Notes: generated by a model from the letters alone, not told the origin. Positions 53,011 to 60,845 are shown, numbered from the stretch's first letter. The stretch is DNA of 64,000 nt from Firmicutes bacterium AM41-11 (GCA_003480165.1 QUIQ01000002.1:62001-126000), one strand, 5' to 3'. Numbers and translations: made by a program.

Positions 53011-53925
53011 ATGAACAAAGAAGTTGATTTAGCTATTATTGGTGCCGGACCAGCGGGTATGAGTGCAGCCATCTATGGTTCTAGAGCCGGATTAAATACC
53101 GTTATGATCGATAGTGGTGCCCCAGGCGGAAAACTCTTAAAGACTTATCATATTGCCAATTATCCTGGTGTACCAGAAGTCAATGGAGCCGACTTGGCAG
53201 CGTCGATGTTCGAACAATCGACGGCTTTTGGTGCTGAATACATGTATGGCAAGGTTGTAGAAGTCAATGCCCAAAAAGAAATCACTTTAGAAGATGGAAG
53301 CCAGATTTCTGCCAAAGCAGTTATCTTAGCGATGGGAACGCAAGAAGCGATGATGGGAATTCCTAATGAAAAAGCCAATATTGGCCATGGTGTTAGTTTT
53401 TGTGCCGTATGTGATGGTGCCTTTTTTAGAGATATGCCAGTGATTGTAGTTGGTTCAAATAATGCAGCTATTGAAGAGGCTAACTTTTTAACGATGTTTG
53501 CCAGCAAGGTTACGATTTTAGTCGAAGGCTTAGAGATTCAAGCGGATCCAAGTGTGCAAAAATATTTGGAAAATCAACCAAAGATCGAAGTATTGCATGA
53601 AACTAAACCGTTAGAAGTTTGTAGTGAAAAAGGCCGAGTAACTGGTTTGATTGTTGATGAAAAAGGTCAAAAGAAAACCTTAGAAGCTAAGGGAATCTTC
53701 CCATATCAAGGACAAAATCCGATGTCTTCGGCTTTGAAGAGTTTGGATATTCTAGATTCTCGAGGCTATGTGCTTGTGGATGAGAATCGGATGACAAAAG
53801 TAGCCGGCATTTATGCGGCGGGAGATATTATTGCCAAGGATCTACGCCAAATTGTTACGGCAACTAGTGATGGTGCCATTGCGGCCCAACATGCCAATAA
53901 AATGATTAAAATGAAAAAATACTAA
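53011..53925 (+). CDS. trxB: Thioredoxin reductase
   Basis: 304-residue NADPH/FAD flavoenzyme that reduces thioredoxin. FAD site IIGAGPAGMSAAIYGSRAG at the N-terminus, redox disulfide CAVCDGAFF (about residue 131), a divergent NADPH loop VVGSNNAAIEEANFL, and the FAD-contact AAGDI near the C-terminus. The loop in the NADPH domain reads GSNNAA rather than GGGNSA, so cofactor preference might be altered. Starts 10 bp after the lgt fusion. Last gene of the uvrA-hprK-lgt-trxB run. Confidence 0.94.
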   Translation: MNKEVDLAIIGAGPAGMSAAIYGSRAGLNTVMIDSGAPGGKLLKTYHIANYPGVPEVNGADLAASMFEQSTAFGAEYMYGKVVEVNAQKEITLEDGSQISAKAVILAMGTQEAMMGIPNEKANIGHGVSFCAVCDGAFFRDMPVIVVGSNNAAIEEANFLTMFASKVTILVEGLEIQADPSVQKYLENQPKIEVLHETKPLEVCSEKGRVTGLIVDEKGQKKTLEAKGIFPYQGQNPMSSALKSLDILDSRGYVLVDENRMTKVAGIYAAGDIIAKDLRQIVTATSDGAIAAQHANKMIKMKKY

Positions 53926-53929
53926 AAAA

Positions 53930-53951
53930 TGCCACCAGAATTCTGGTGGCA
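53930..53951. terminator. Terminator between trxB and hsp20 genes
   Basis: Perfect 22-bp palindrome centred on AGAATTCT. Leftward it ends in six Ts; rightward the T tract is weak. Confidence 0.85.
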
Positions 53952-53957
53952 AATTTA

Positions 53958-54332
53958 TTATTCAATAGGAATCGCATGAGTTTGTGATTCGGTTTTTGCG
54001 TCCATTTTTGGAACGGAAATCTTTAATTCCCCATTCTCAAAATGGGCTTGGATGTCTTCTTGTTTGATAGCAGATCCGACATAGAAACTACGGCTAAAAG
54101 AACCTACACTACGCTCTTGGCGAATGACTTGACCTTGTTCATCGGTTTCGGAATTCTCCGTATTTCTTGATGCGGTCACTGTCAAATAGCCTTCATCCAA
54201 TTCAATTTGGATATCTTCTTTCTTAATGCCTGGGGCTTCCATGTTGAAAAGATATTTTCCGTCTTTTTCTTGGATGTCTGTTTTCAAAATGTTTGTGTTA
54301 GAAAACGGTTTAAATGTTGGATAATACATCAT
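53958..54332 (-). CDS. Small heat shock protein, third of three
   Basis: 124-residue Hsp20/alpha-crystallin chaperone that holds unfolding proteins. The alpha-crystallin core runs from TDIQEKDGKYLFNMEAPG to the end, including IQIELDEGYLTVTA and FENGELKISVP. It lacks the LFDDFFND segment found in its two neighbours, so its N-terminal arm is shorter. ATG 54332 (MMYYP, matching MRYYP of the next copy) follows AAAGGG; a GTG three codons upstream is less likely. Confidence 0.92.
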   Translation of the reverse strand: MMYYPTFKPFSNTNILKTDIQEKDGKYLFNMEAPGIKKEDIQIELDEGYLTVTASRNTENSETDEQGQVIRQERSVGSFSRSFYVGSAIKQEDIQAHFENGELKISVPKMDAKTESQTHAIPIE

Positions 54333-54346
54333 ACAAATCACCCTTT

Positions 54347-54742
54347 CTATTCAATAGAAATCATTTTCTTGTTTTCTTCGATTTTCTTTGCTTCGGTTGG
54401 CAAAGTAATCTTTAATTCTCCGTTATCGAAGCTGGCTTTAATGTCTTCTTGTTTGTAGCCTTCTCCGACATAGAAGCTACGGGAACAAGTTCCGACATAA
54501 CGTTCTTTACGAACGTATTTACCTTTTTCTTCTTTTTCATCGGAACGGCTGGCTTGCACTTTCAAGTAACCATGGTCTAATTCGATTTGAATGTCTTCTT
54601 TCTTATAGCCGGGAACTTCCATTTCCAAAATGTACATGCCATCTTTTTCGGTGATGTCTGTTTTTAAAGCACCACTTTGACTAGAAATACTGTCGTTGAA
54701 AAAATCATCAAATAAATGAGCAAATCCTGGATAATAACGCAT
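54347..54742 (-). CDS. Small heat shock protein, second of three
   Basis: 131-residue Hsp20. N-terminal arm with LFDDFFNDSIS, then the alpha-crystallin domain (KTDITEKDGMYILEMEVPGY, IQIELDHGYLKVQA, RSFYVGEGY) and the C-terminal ITLP motif that mediates oligomer contacts (I/LxI/L type). Close paralogue of both neighbours, indicating local duplication. Part of a three-gene operon read leftward from the CIRCE-controlled promoter at 55206-55233. Confidence 0.94.
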   Translation of the reverse strand: MRYYPGFAHLFDDFFNDSISSQSGALKTDITEKDGMYILEMEVPGYKKEDIQIELDHGYLKVQASRSDEKEEKGKYVRKERYVGTCSRSFYVGEGYKQEDIKASFDNGELKITLPTEAKKIEENKKMISIE

Positions 54743-54759
54743 AATTCATTCCTCCTACC

Positions 54760-55155
54760 TTAGTCAATGCGAATGGTTTGTTTCGCTTCTTCTTCTTTCT
54801 TTACTTCGGTTGGTAAAGTGATTTTCAATTCACCATTATCGAAGCTGGCTTTAATATCTTCTTCTTTATATCCATCTCCGATATAGAAACTACGAGAGCT
54901 GGTTCCCACATAACGCTCTTTACGAACGATGCGACCATTGCTTTCGTTGTGGCCTTGTTTTGTGGCGGTTACTTTTAAGTAACCTTGGCTTAATTCGATT
55001 TGGATATCTTCTTTTTTATAACCGGGTGCTTCCATATTCAAAATGTAGTAGCCATCTTTTTCTTGAATATCGGTTTTTAGAACACCGGCTGATTGATGAT
55101 CATTAAAGAAATCATCGAATAAATCATATTTATTTACATCTGGAACATAACGCAT
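54760..55155 (-). CDS. Small heat shock protein, first of three
   Basis: 131-residue Hsp20, first gene of the operon. It shows LFDDFFNDHQSAG, the crystallin core (KTDIQEKDGYYILNMEAPGY, IQIELSQGYLKVTA, RSFYIGDGY) and the ITLP end. GAGG ribosome site just before the ATG. Its promoter is bracketed by two CIRCE-like sites, so HrcA repression is expected and all three copies should be heat-induced together. Confidence 0.95.
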   Translation of the reverse strand: MRYVPDVNKYDLFDDFFNDHQSAGVLKTDIQEKDGYYILNMEAPGYKKEDIQIELSQGYLKVTATKQGHNESNGRIVRKERYVGTSSRSFYIGDGYKEEDIKASFDNGELKITLPTEVKKEEEAKQTIRID

Positions 55156-55177
55156 AGGTAAGACCTCCTCTGTGCTA

Positions 55178-55204
55178 TTAGCACTCTACTTCTTTATCTG
55201 CTAA
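55178..55204. promoter_or_regulatory. CIRCE-like site 1 at the hsp20 operon
   Basis: TTAGCACTC-N9-ATCTGCTAA: a perfect left half and a right half with three mismatches, lying over the transcription start. Confidence 0.82.
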
Positions 55205-55205
55205 T

Positions 55206-55233
55206 ATAATAGCACTATCTTTAGCAGTGTCAA
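55206..55233 (-). promoter_or_regulatory. Promoter of the hsp20 operon
   Basis: Read leftward: perfect TTGACA (55228-55233), 16-bp spacer, TATTAT (55206-55211). Confidence 0.8.
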
Positions 55234-55247
55234 CACTAAAGTGCTAA
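55221..55247. promoter_or_regulatory. CIRCE-like site 2 at the hsp20 operon
   Basis: TTAGCAGTG-N9-AAGTGCTAA, covering the -35 box; three mismatches to consensus in total. Confidence 0.72.
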
Positions 55248-55309
55248 AAAGTTCAAAGTTTTTTTATACACTTTTCGAAAAATGTGTAAAGAAATTGTGT
55301 GTTTATCTA

Positions 55310-55338
55310 TTGCGAAAAATGGGAAAATATGTGACAAT
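55310..55338 (+). promoter_or_regulatory. Candidate promoter of an intergenic RNA
   Basis: TTGCGA, 17-bp spacer, extended -10 TGTGACAAT (55330-55338), reading rightward between two leftward genes. Confidence 0.45.
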
Positions 55339-55344
55339 ATGGCT

Positions 55345-55427
55345 ACATTACTAGAATAAGTAATGTGGTATCATTTTGAGAAGCATTTCAGAAAAAACCC
55401 TATCAATTTCTGAGTGCTTCTTTTTTT
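55345..55427 (+). ncRNA. Candidate small RNA, about 83 nt
   Basis: Two stem-loops in sequence: ACATTACT/AGTAATGT with an AGAATA loop (55345-55366), then a 15-bp stem (55379-55394 with 55407-55421, one bulge) ending in seven Ts, a textbook rightward terminator. Both flanking genes read leftward, so the terminator has no known rightward gene to serve. No frame longer than about ten codons is present. It matches no RNA family I recognise. Confidence 0.5.
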
Positions 55428-55433
55428 GTGCCA

Positions 55434-55464
55434 CAAAAAAAGAAAGAAGCGAAAACTTCTTTCT
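55434..55464 (-). terminator. Terminator of the bile-salt-hydrolase-like gene
   Basis: AGAAAGAAG/CTTCTTTCT stem; read leftward it runs into seven Ts. Confidence 0.87.
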
Positions 55465-55472
55465 TGTTGGCA

Positions 55473-56453
55473 TTAGTTTTGCCAAGTAATTTCTCCCTTG
55501 GTCTGCATTGGATAAGCGATAAATTCCGTTCCATCTAAGTTCTCTTTATGCATATCGATGCCGGTAATCTGATGGTTGTCATAGGTTGTATAGTAGTAGA
55601 TGCCTTTATCGGCGTTGTAACAAGAACTATACAGCGTGATTTCATATTTATCTTTTGCTACTTCACAACAGCCTCTTTGTTGGGCAACGGAATCCAGGAT
55701 ATGGAAGAACTGACTGACACTTTCCAATTCACCTTCTAGGGATAAAGAATTTAATTTTGTGAAGGCAACTTTCACAAAGCGAGACTGGCTGGAAAGATCA
55801 CCAGGGATACCGAGTCCGCCTAGCCCACGACTATAACTATCAAGAGCTAACTGATCCGCAAAGGTAGGCCTTGGTTGATGACAAGAAAGTCCCGGATAGT
55901 TATTTAGGGCAAACATTTGATAAGGAAAAGGTGGGTTGTTGGTAAGAGCCCCAATTGGATTATCGTAAACATGTAAACCATCGGACATGGATTCTACGAC
56001 AATACAAGCTTCTTTATCGGCTATGAGCCAATGGAGTTGGGCACTTGGTAGGTGGGAATTAAAAGGTTCGGCTAATAAAGATAGATTGTTGAGTCTTTCT
56101 TTAACTTCACGAACGGAAGCACATTGACTTAAGATCCATGGAATGAATTCAAACTGGGCAATTTGGTCTTTGGTGCAATTGGCATCATAGTCTTTATATG
56201 CGGCATTGCCGACAAAGTTTAAGCCGGCTATTCCCAAGCCTTTTTCATTGATGGCATCATAATAAAGAGGGGTATTTTCAAGGACAAAAGCCGTACCAAT
56301 GATGGCATAGTGTTCTTCTATAGAATCGGCATGACGGTAATGTAAAGGATATTTTCTTGGCAGGATCACAATTTGTTCGCCATAAGAAAATTCATAATCG
56401 AGATTTCTTCCAAAATAGAAGTCTTTGGATTGATAAGTAGCTGCAGTACACAT
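55473..56453 (-). CDS. Choloylglycine hydrolase family protein (probable bile salt hydrolase)
   Basis: 326-residue Ntn hydrolase. After Met removal Cys2 is the N-terminal nucleophile (MCTAATYQ). Other catalytic positions are present: Arg16 and Asp19 in FGRNLDYE, the Asn of NEKGLGIAGLNF, Asn in ALTNNPPFPYQ and the late Arg in SQSRFVKVAF. The family splits conjugated bile salts or penicillin V; the gut-type setting favours bile salts, but sequence alone does not prove this. No signal peptide, so cytoplasmic. GAGG ribosome site and a TATAAT upstream on the minus strand. Confidence 0.88.
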   Translation of the reverse strand: MCTAATYQSKDFYFGRNLDYEFSYGEQIVILPRKYPLHYRHADSIEEHYAIIGTAFVLENTPLYYDAINEKGLGIAGLNFVGNAAYKDYDANCTKDQIAQFEFIPWILSQCASVREVKERLNNLSLLAEPFNSHLPSAQLHWLIADKEACIVVESMSDGLHVYDNPIGALTNNPPFPYQMFALNNYPGLSCHQPRPTFADQLALDSYSRGLGGLGIPGDLSSQSRFVKVAFTKLNSLSLEGELESVSQFFHILDSVAQQRGCCEVAKDKYEITLYSSCYNADKGIYYYTTYDNHQITGIDMHKENLDGTEFIAYPMQTKGEITWQN

Positions 56454-56545
56454 AACTGGACCTCACTTTCTTTTCTAGCTTTATTATAGCTTGTCAGCAA
56501 CAAAATAAACAAGAATGAGATCGATTATACGAAGAAAGAGGGACA

Positions 56546-56554
56546 TGGTATACT
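56546..56554 (+). promoter_or_regulatory. Extended -10 of the CCA-adding enzyme gene, leaderless
   Basis: TGGTATACT ends six bases before the ATG at 56561, so the transcript should start at or next to the start codon. Confidence 0.65.
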
Positions 56555-56560
56555 ATTTTT

Positions 56561-57889
56561 ATGCAAAAGAGAATGGATTTACCCAACTATGTTTCAAATA
56601 TTTTATCGTCCTTGAATGACCATGGCTTTCAAGCTTTTGTGGTGGGTGGATGTGTTCGGGATGCTCTGTTAGGCATTGAACCAAGTGACTATGATATCAC
56701 AACCAATGCCTTACCAGATCAAGTCGAAACTATCTTTTCCCATACGATTCCGACGGGAAAGAAACATGGAACCATTACGATTTTAACGGATACGAATATG
56801 GTTGAAGTGACGACCTATCGTATTGAGGCCGATTACCAAGATCATCGCCATCCCAATTCCGTACAATTTGTGGATGATTTGGTGCAAGATCTGGCACGTC
56901 GTGATTTTACGATTAATGCGATGGCGTATCATCCTGAGGTTGGTCTTGTCGATCCTTTTGGGGGACAGAGTGATTTAGAGAAGGGTTTGATTCGCGCGGT
57001 TGGTGATGCGAATAAGCGTTTTGAAGAAGATGCCCTGCGGATGTTGCGGGCGCATCGTTTTGCGAGTCGTTATCATTTTCAAATCGAAGCGAAGACTTTC
57101 TTAGCAATCCAAACTTGTACACCCTATATCACCAGCATTTCGGTAGAACGAATTCGTTCAGAACTAACGAAGATTTTAGCGTATAATCCGTATGAAATCG
57201 AAAATATGACACAATTATTGTCACATTGGATGCCAGAATTAGAAGCGTGCAGAATATGTACACAAACAACCCCTTATCATGACACCAACGTTCTGCACCA
57301 TATTTTGCGAGCTTGTGCATTATTGCCAACTTTTGATGAAACGCTTGCCTATGCTTTGTTGATGCATGATCTCGCAAAACCTGCCTGCAAGACAACTAAG
57401 GATGGCAAAGATCACTTTAAAGGCCATCCAGTTTTAGGATATACGATTGCTAAACGTATTTGTCATGATTTTAAATTGACGAATGTACAGAAGAAAACTA
57501 TTCCGAATTTGGTTTTATACCATGATGAGAAGTGTTCGGATCCTTTGGCTTTTATTGCGAAAATGCGTATCGAACGTGGCTTTGATGATGCCTTTATGCA
57601 ACAGTTATTGCTTGTGAAGTATTGTGACATTATGGCCCATTCGGCTTATGGACAAAGAACGATTGTTAAATGGAAGAAGTTAAAAGAAGTTTATGCCGAC
57701 TGTCAGGAAATGCGTCCCATGGCTATCACGGATTTAGCGATTAATGGAAAAGATGTATTTCTGGCAACAAATTGTGAAAAAGCCCAAATTAAACCTATCT
57801 TAAAAGAAATTCTTTTGGATTGTTTTTATCATCCGCAAAAGAATCAAAGCGAAGACTTATTGAAAGAGCTTAGAGAAAAATACCGGTAG
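56561..57889 (+). CDS. cca: CCA tRNA nucleotidyltransferase
   Basis: 442 residues; adds or repairs the 3' CCA of tRNA. Class II nucleotidyltransferase: FVVGGCVRDALLG and SDYDITTNALPD (metal-binding DxD), GKKHGTITI, RRDFTINAMAYH, and the EDALRMLRAHRFASR recognition block. An HD-like domain follows (TNVLHHILRACALL, ALLMHDLAKP), as in bacterial enzymes that also have phosphohydrolase-type tails. No ribosome site precedes the ATG; an extended -10 does, pointing to a leaderless mRNA. Confidence 0.95.
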   Translation: MQKRMDLPNYVSNILSSLNDHGFQAFVVGGCVRDALLGIEPSDYDITTNALPDQVETIFSHTIPTGKKHGTITILTDTNMVEVTTYRIEADYQDHRHPNSVQFVDDLVQDLARRDFTINAMAYHPEVGLVDPFGGQSDLEKGLIRAVGDANKRFEEDALRMLRAHRFASRYHFQIEAKTFLAIQTCTPYITSISVERIRSELTKILAYNPYEIENMTQLLSHWMPELEACRICTQTTPYHDTNVLHHILRACALLPTFDETLAYALLMHDLAKPACKTTKDGKDHFKGHPVLGYTIAKRICHDFKLTNVQKKTIPNLVLYHDEKCSDPLAFIAKMRIERGFDDAFMQQLLLVKYCDIMAHSAYGQRTIVKWKKLKEVYADCQEMRPMAITDLAINGKDVFLATNCEKAQIKPILKEILLDCFYHPQKNQSEDLLKELREKYR

Positions 57890-57943
57890 TTTGATAAAAG
57901 CTGGATTTTGTTTATAATGCAGAATAGAAGGGAAGGAACCTTT

Positions 57944-58465
57944 ATGATTACAGTGATGAAAGGGGATATCACACGTTTGGATTTTGATGTGATTGTCAAT
58001 CCCGTTAATACTTCAGTTACACCGATTGGAAAGGTAGGCATTGCGATTGGTAAAGCGGGTGGATATCGCTTGACCGACGCTTGCCAGCGTTTAAAAACTT
58101 GTCAAACAGGACAAGCCAAGATGACCTTAGCGTATAATTTGCCTTGTAAGGCCATTATTCATGTAGCTGGTCCTATTTATTCTGGAAGTAAAAAAGATCA
58201 AGAGTATTTGGAAGCTTGTTACTGGAATGCGATGTCGATTGCGTATGAATATTTTAAGTTAAATCATTTAAAACATATGACCTTGGCTTTTCCGTGTATT
58301 TCAACAGATACCTATGGCTATCCTAGAGACCAAGCTTGTGCAATTGCGATCCACACAATCAAAGATGTATTTGCCCAATATCCCAAAGCGAAAGCTATTG
58401 ATGTGACTTTTGTCTGTAATGAAGAACAAGATTATCTCTTATATAAAGAAGGTATTCGTTCATGA
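57944..58465 (+). CDS. Macrodomain protein with altered ADP-ribose loop
   Basis: 173-residue stand-alone macrodomain. The fold markers are kept (MKGDITRLDFDVIVNPVN, TGQAKMTLAYNLPCKAIIHV, CISTDTYGYPRDQA). The Gly-rich loop that in active enzymes reads NAAN...GGGGVDGAIH is replaced by NPVNTSVTPIGKVGIAIG, so the catalytic-type Asn and the Gly-rich phosphate loop are changed. It may bind rather than cleave ADP-ribose, or use another ligand. AAGGAA precedes ATG 57944; TATAAT lies at 57913. It overlaps the next gene by 4 bp. Confidence 0.85.
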   Translation: MITVMKGDITRLDFDVIVNPVNTSVTPIGKVGIAIGKAGGYRLTDACQRLKTCQTGQAKMTLAYNLPCKAIIHVAGPIYSGSKKDQEYLEACYWNAMSIAYEYFKLNHLKHMTLAFPCISTDTYGYPRDQACAIAIHTIKDVFAQYPKAKAIDVTFVCNEEQDYLLYKEGIRS

Positions 58466-58983
58466 AATCCATGGTGGATTTATCGCATGAATTTTTATTG
58501 CCGGCTTTACATTCGCAGGCGATTTGTATTGATGCGACATTGGGACATGGCAAAGATGCGACATTTTTCTTGGAACAAGGCGTACATAAAGTGTATGGAT
58601 TTGAAATTCAGGAAGAAATTGGTAGAGAAACCGAGAACAAAATCCATAATTCTCGTTTACATGTTCTTTTAAAAGGTCATGAACATCTGGATTGTATTAG
58701 CGAAGACATCGATGCCATCATTTTTAACTTTGGTTATTGCCCACATGGCAATAAAGCTATTACTACCTTAGCGAATACCAGCTTAACTGCGGTACAAAAA
58801 GGTTTAAACCTTTTAAAGCGCAGAGGGCGTATGGCCCTGGTATTTTATCCGCATGAAAAAGGCTTGGAAGAAGCTCAAGTAATTCAAGATTATTTAGAAT
58901 CTTTATCGGGTTTTGAAATGATTCAAATGAAAAAGCTTGGTCAAGAAAATGTGCCTTTTTTGATTGGGATTGAGAAGAGGTAA
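58462..58983 (+). CDS. mnmM: tRNA wobble-uridine methyltransferase MnmM (YtqB family)
   Basis: 173-residue class I SAM-dependent methyltransferase of the rRNA_methylase/YtqB family. SAM site CIDATLGHGKDATFFLEQG, acidic end of strand 2 in YGFEIQEE, and the family motif FNFGYCPHGNKAITT, followed by FYPHEKGLEE. B. subtilis YtqB (MnmM) methylates the 5-aminomethyl group of wobble uridine in tRNA; assignment here rests on family resemblance. Start overlaps the macrodomain stop (ATGA). Confidence 0.85.
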   Translation: MKSMVDLSHEFLLPALHSQAICIDATLGHGKDATFFLEQGVHKVYGFEIQEEIGRETENKIHNSRLHVLLKGHEHLDCISEDIDAIIFNFGYCPHGNKAITTLANTSLTAVQKGLNLLKRRGRMALVFYPHEKGLEEAQVIQDYLESLSGFEMIQMKKLGQENVPFLIGIEKR

Positions 58984-58991
58984 AGGAAATG

Positions 58992-59013
58992 CCACAACTT
59001 GTGGTTTTTTTTT
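58992..59013 (+). terminator. Terminator after mnmM
   Basis: CCACA/TGTGG with ACT loop and nine Ts; the stem is short. Confidence 0.7.
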
Positions 59014-59041
59014 AGGTTTGGAACTAAATAAACTATAGTAC

Positions 59042-59070
59042 TTGACAATACATAGTAGTATGTTTAATAT
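59042..59070 (+). promoter_or_regulatory. Promoter and PadR-type operator
   Basis: TTGACA, 17-bp spacer, TAATAT. Inside the spacer is the dyad ACATA-GTAG-TATGT (59050-59063), placed for autorepression by the PadR protein encoded next. Confidence 0.7.
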
Positions 59071-59094
59071 GATAGTGAAAGAGGAGAAAATTGT

Positions 59095-59424
59095 ATGAAT
59101 GCTCAATTTAAAAAAGGGGTTCTTCAATTGGTTGTTCTAAAAACGATTTTAGAAGATGACTTATATGGCTATGAAATGGTTACTCGTATCAATAAGGTCA
59201 TCGATGTGAATGAAGGGACGATTTATCCTTTATTAAAACGTTTATTGAATGATCATTTGTTGGAATCGTATTTAAAAGAGTCAAAGGAAGGCCCACCGCG
59301 CAAGTATTACCACATTACGGAACTGGGCCAAAAGACCTATGCGGATTTATTGGCGGAATGGACTGATTTTTCTGCAACGGTGAACGCATATTTAAAGGGG
59401 GAAAGTACCGATGACAAAGAATGA
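59095..59424 (+). CDS. PadR-family transcriptional regulator
   Basis: 109-residue winged-helix repressor: LQLVVLKTILEDDLYGYEMV (N-terminal helices), NEGTIYPLLKRLLNDHLLES (recognition helix and wing), GPPRKYYHITELG. Ligand unknown. It overlaps the DUF1700 gene by 14 bp, the usual arrangement of PadR with HAAS/DUF1700 and DUF4097-like membrane-stress proteins in Firmicutes. GAGGAG ribosome site. Confidence 0.93.
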   Translation: MNAQFKKGVLQLVVLKTILEDDLYGYEMVTRINKVIDVNEGTIYPLLKRLLNDHLLESYLKESKEGPPRKYYHITELGQKTYADLLAEWTDFSATVNAYLKGESTDDKE

Positions 59425-60262
59425 ATTTATCGCAAAGCTGGAAAAGAAGCTGCATTTGATTTCGGAAAAAGAACGTACAGATATTCTAACGGAATACAGT
59501 GCGTATATTGATGACAAAATAGCGGATGGAACAAGTGAAGAAGAAGCGGTTGCAGGCTTTGGCGATGTGGATGAATTAGCTAAAGAAATCTTAGAGGCTT
59601 ATAAAATCAATACGTCTTCGCTTGAATCAAGAACCGATCGTACCTTGGATAAAGCTTTTGAACATGCCGAAAATCTGGCTAAATCGGTTGGACACTTGGG
59701 CTTGAATCAAATTGCCCATTTAATTTTTGACTGTATTGTCTTATTGATACTCTTATTGATTGGTCGCTACATTATAGTGAATGTGATTTTTGGCTTATTT
59801 GTGAACTTATGCCTGTCATTTGTATCTTTTGATTTAGAATGGTTACACAAAATCTTAATGAGTTTCTTCTATTTTCTATATTTTATCTGTGCCCTGTATT
59901 TCTTGATTGTCATTATGAAACGAAGATTTAAGAGATACCAAAATCAAGAAAATCAACCAGGTGTTATGCAGGATGTATCCGACTTATGCCAGGGACAGAA
60001 AGAAGAAGGGCTGTATCATGAAAGAGTAGAGAGTACGCATTCATGGGGCCCAACGGTTTTAAAAATCCTTTTGGTAATGATTGCCTTTCCTGTCTTAGCT
60101 GGTACGATTGGTACTTTGATTGGCTTTTTGGTTTACTTGTATTTCTGTTTGAGTTTTCAAACAATTAGCTGGGGTTTAACGCTTATTGGCGTGGGAATCC
60201 TCTTAGGATGTATTTCCTTACTGGCCGCAATTTTGTATTTCTGGCCAAAGCGAGGTGAGTAA
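59411..60262 (+). CDS. DUF1700 (HAAS) membrane protein
   Basis: 283 residues. Residues 1-65 form the HAAS helical domain (FIAKLEKKLHLISEKERTDI, AVAGFGDVDELAKEILEAY). Several transmembrane segments follow (about 105-135, 150-170, 215-245, 255-280). Such proteins are membrane partners in PadR-controlled envelope-stress operons; exact role is unknown. It overlaps the PadR gene and runs up to the start of the next gene. Confidence 0.88.
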   Translation: MTKNEFIAKLEKKLHLISEKERTDILTEYSAYIDDKIADGTSEEEAVAGFGDVDELAKEILEAYKINTSSLESRTDRTLDKAFEHAENLAKSVGHLGLNQIAHLIFDCIVLLILLLIGRYIIVNVIFGLFVNLCLSFVSFDLEWLHKILMSFFYFLYFICALYFLIVIMKRRFKRYQNQENQPGVMQDVSDLCQGQKEEGLYHERVESTHSWGPTVLKILLVMIAFPVLAGTIGTLIGFLVYLYFCLSFQTISWGLTLIGVGILLGCISLLAAILYFWPKRGE

Positions 60263-60263
60263 G

Positions 60264-60812
60264 ATGCGTAAGATTGTTGTGACATTTATTTGTGCGATTG
60301 TATGTTGCTGCGTAGGGTTTGGCATCTTTGTAGCGGAAATCGCAAAAATTGAAGAAAAACCCGTTGTGCTACAAGGGGAAGAAAAGACCTATACGAAGAA
60401 AATTGATTCATCCATTGAAGATATTGATATCGATACAGAATATTTCAGTTATGTGAATGGGTATTACAATGGATATCATTCGGTTCAGCTAAAAGAAATG
60501 GTGGAAGATCCTTCTTTAGATCCGGATACGATTCAGATCAGCTATTCTTCGGTCTTTGATCTAAGTGAAGAACCGTATGATGATGATGACGATCACGATT
60601 CGTTGGATTTGTACTTTAAACTACATGATAAGAAATACAATGGGGAAGAAGATTACAATGCAACGCTTCGATCCCTTCATAGTATGGCTGAAAATGTGGC
60701 CCAGGTATGGAAACAGAAAAAGGTCAAAAAGATTCATGTGAAGGATAATGGCATTCGGATTCGTTATGGATCTAATTTAAGAAATAAAATTGATGTAGAT
60801 CAAGATGATTAA
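60264..60812 (+). CDS. Hypothetical membrane-anchored protein of the PadR operon
   Basis: 182 residues. One N-terminal transmembrane segment (VVTFICAIVCCCVGFGIFVA) and an extracytoplasmic acidic domain (IEDIDIDTEYFSY, DDDDDHDSLDLYF, VKKIHVKDNGIRIRYG). Position and the repeated beta-strand pattern recall DUF4097-type proteins, but it is shorter than they are and I am not sure. ATG 60264 is chosen 8 bp after GAGG; a GTG at 60255 overlaps that box. Confidence 0.65.
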   Translation: MRKIVVTFICAIVCCCVGFGIFVAEIAKIEEKPVVLQGEEKTYTKKIDSSIEDIDIDTEYFSYVNGYYNGYHSVQLKEMVEDPSLDPDTIQISYSSVFDLSEEPYDDDDDHDSLDLYFKLHDKKYNGEEDYNATLRSLHSMAENVAQVWKQKKVKKIHVKDNGIRIRYGSNLRNKIDVDQDD

Positions 60813-60845
60813 AAGGTGCAGGGCTTATGCTCTGCACCTTTTTAA
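60812..60845. terminator. Bidirectional terminator
   Basis: Thirteen-base-pair stem (60812-60824 with 60829-60841), TTAT loop, with A and T tracts at the ends. Confidence 0.92.
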
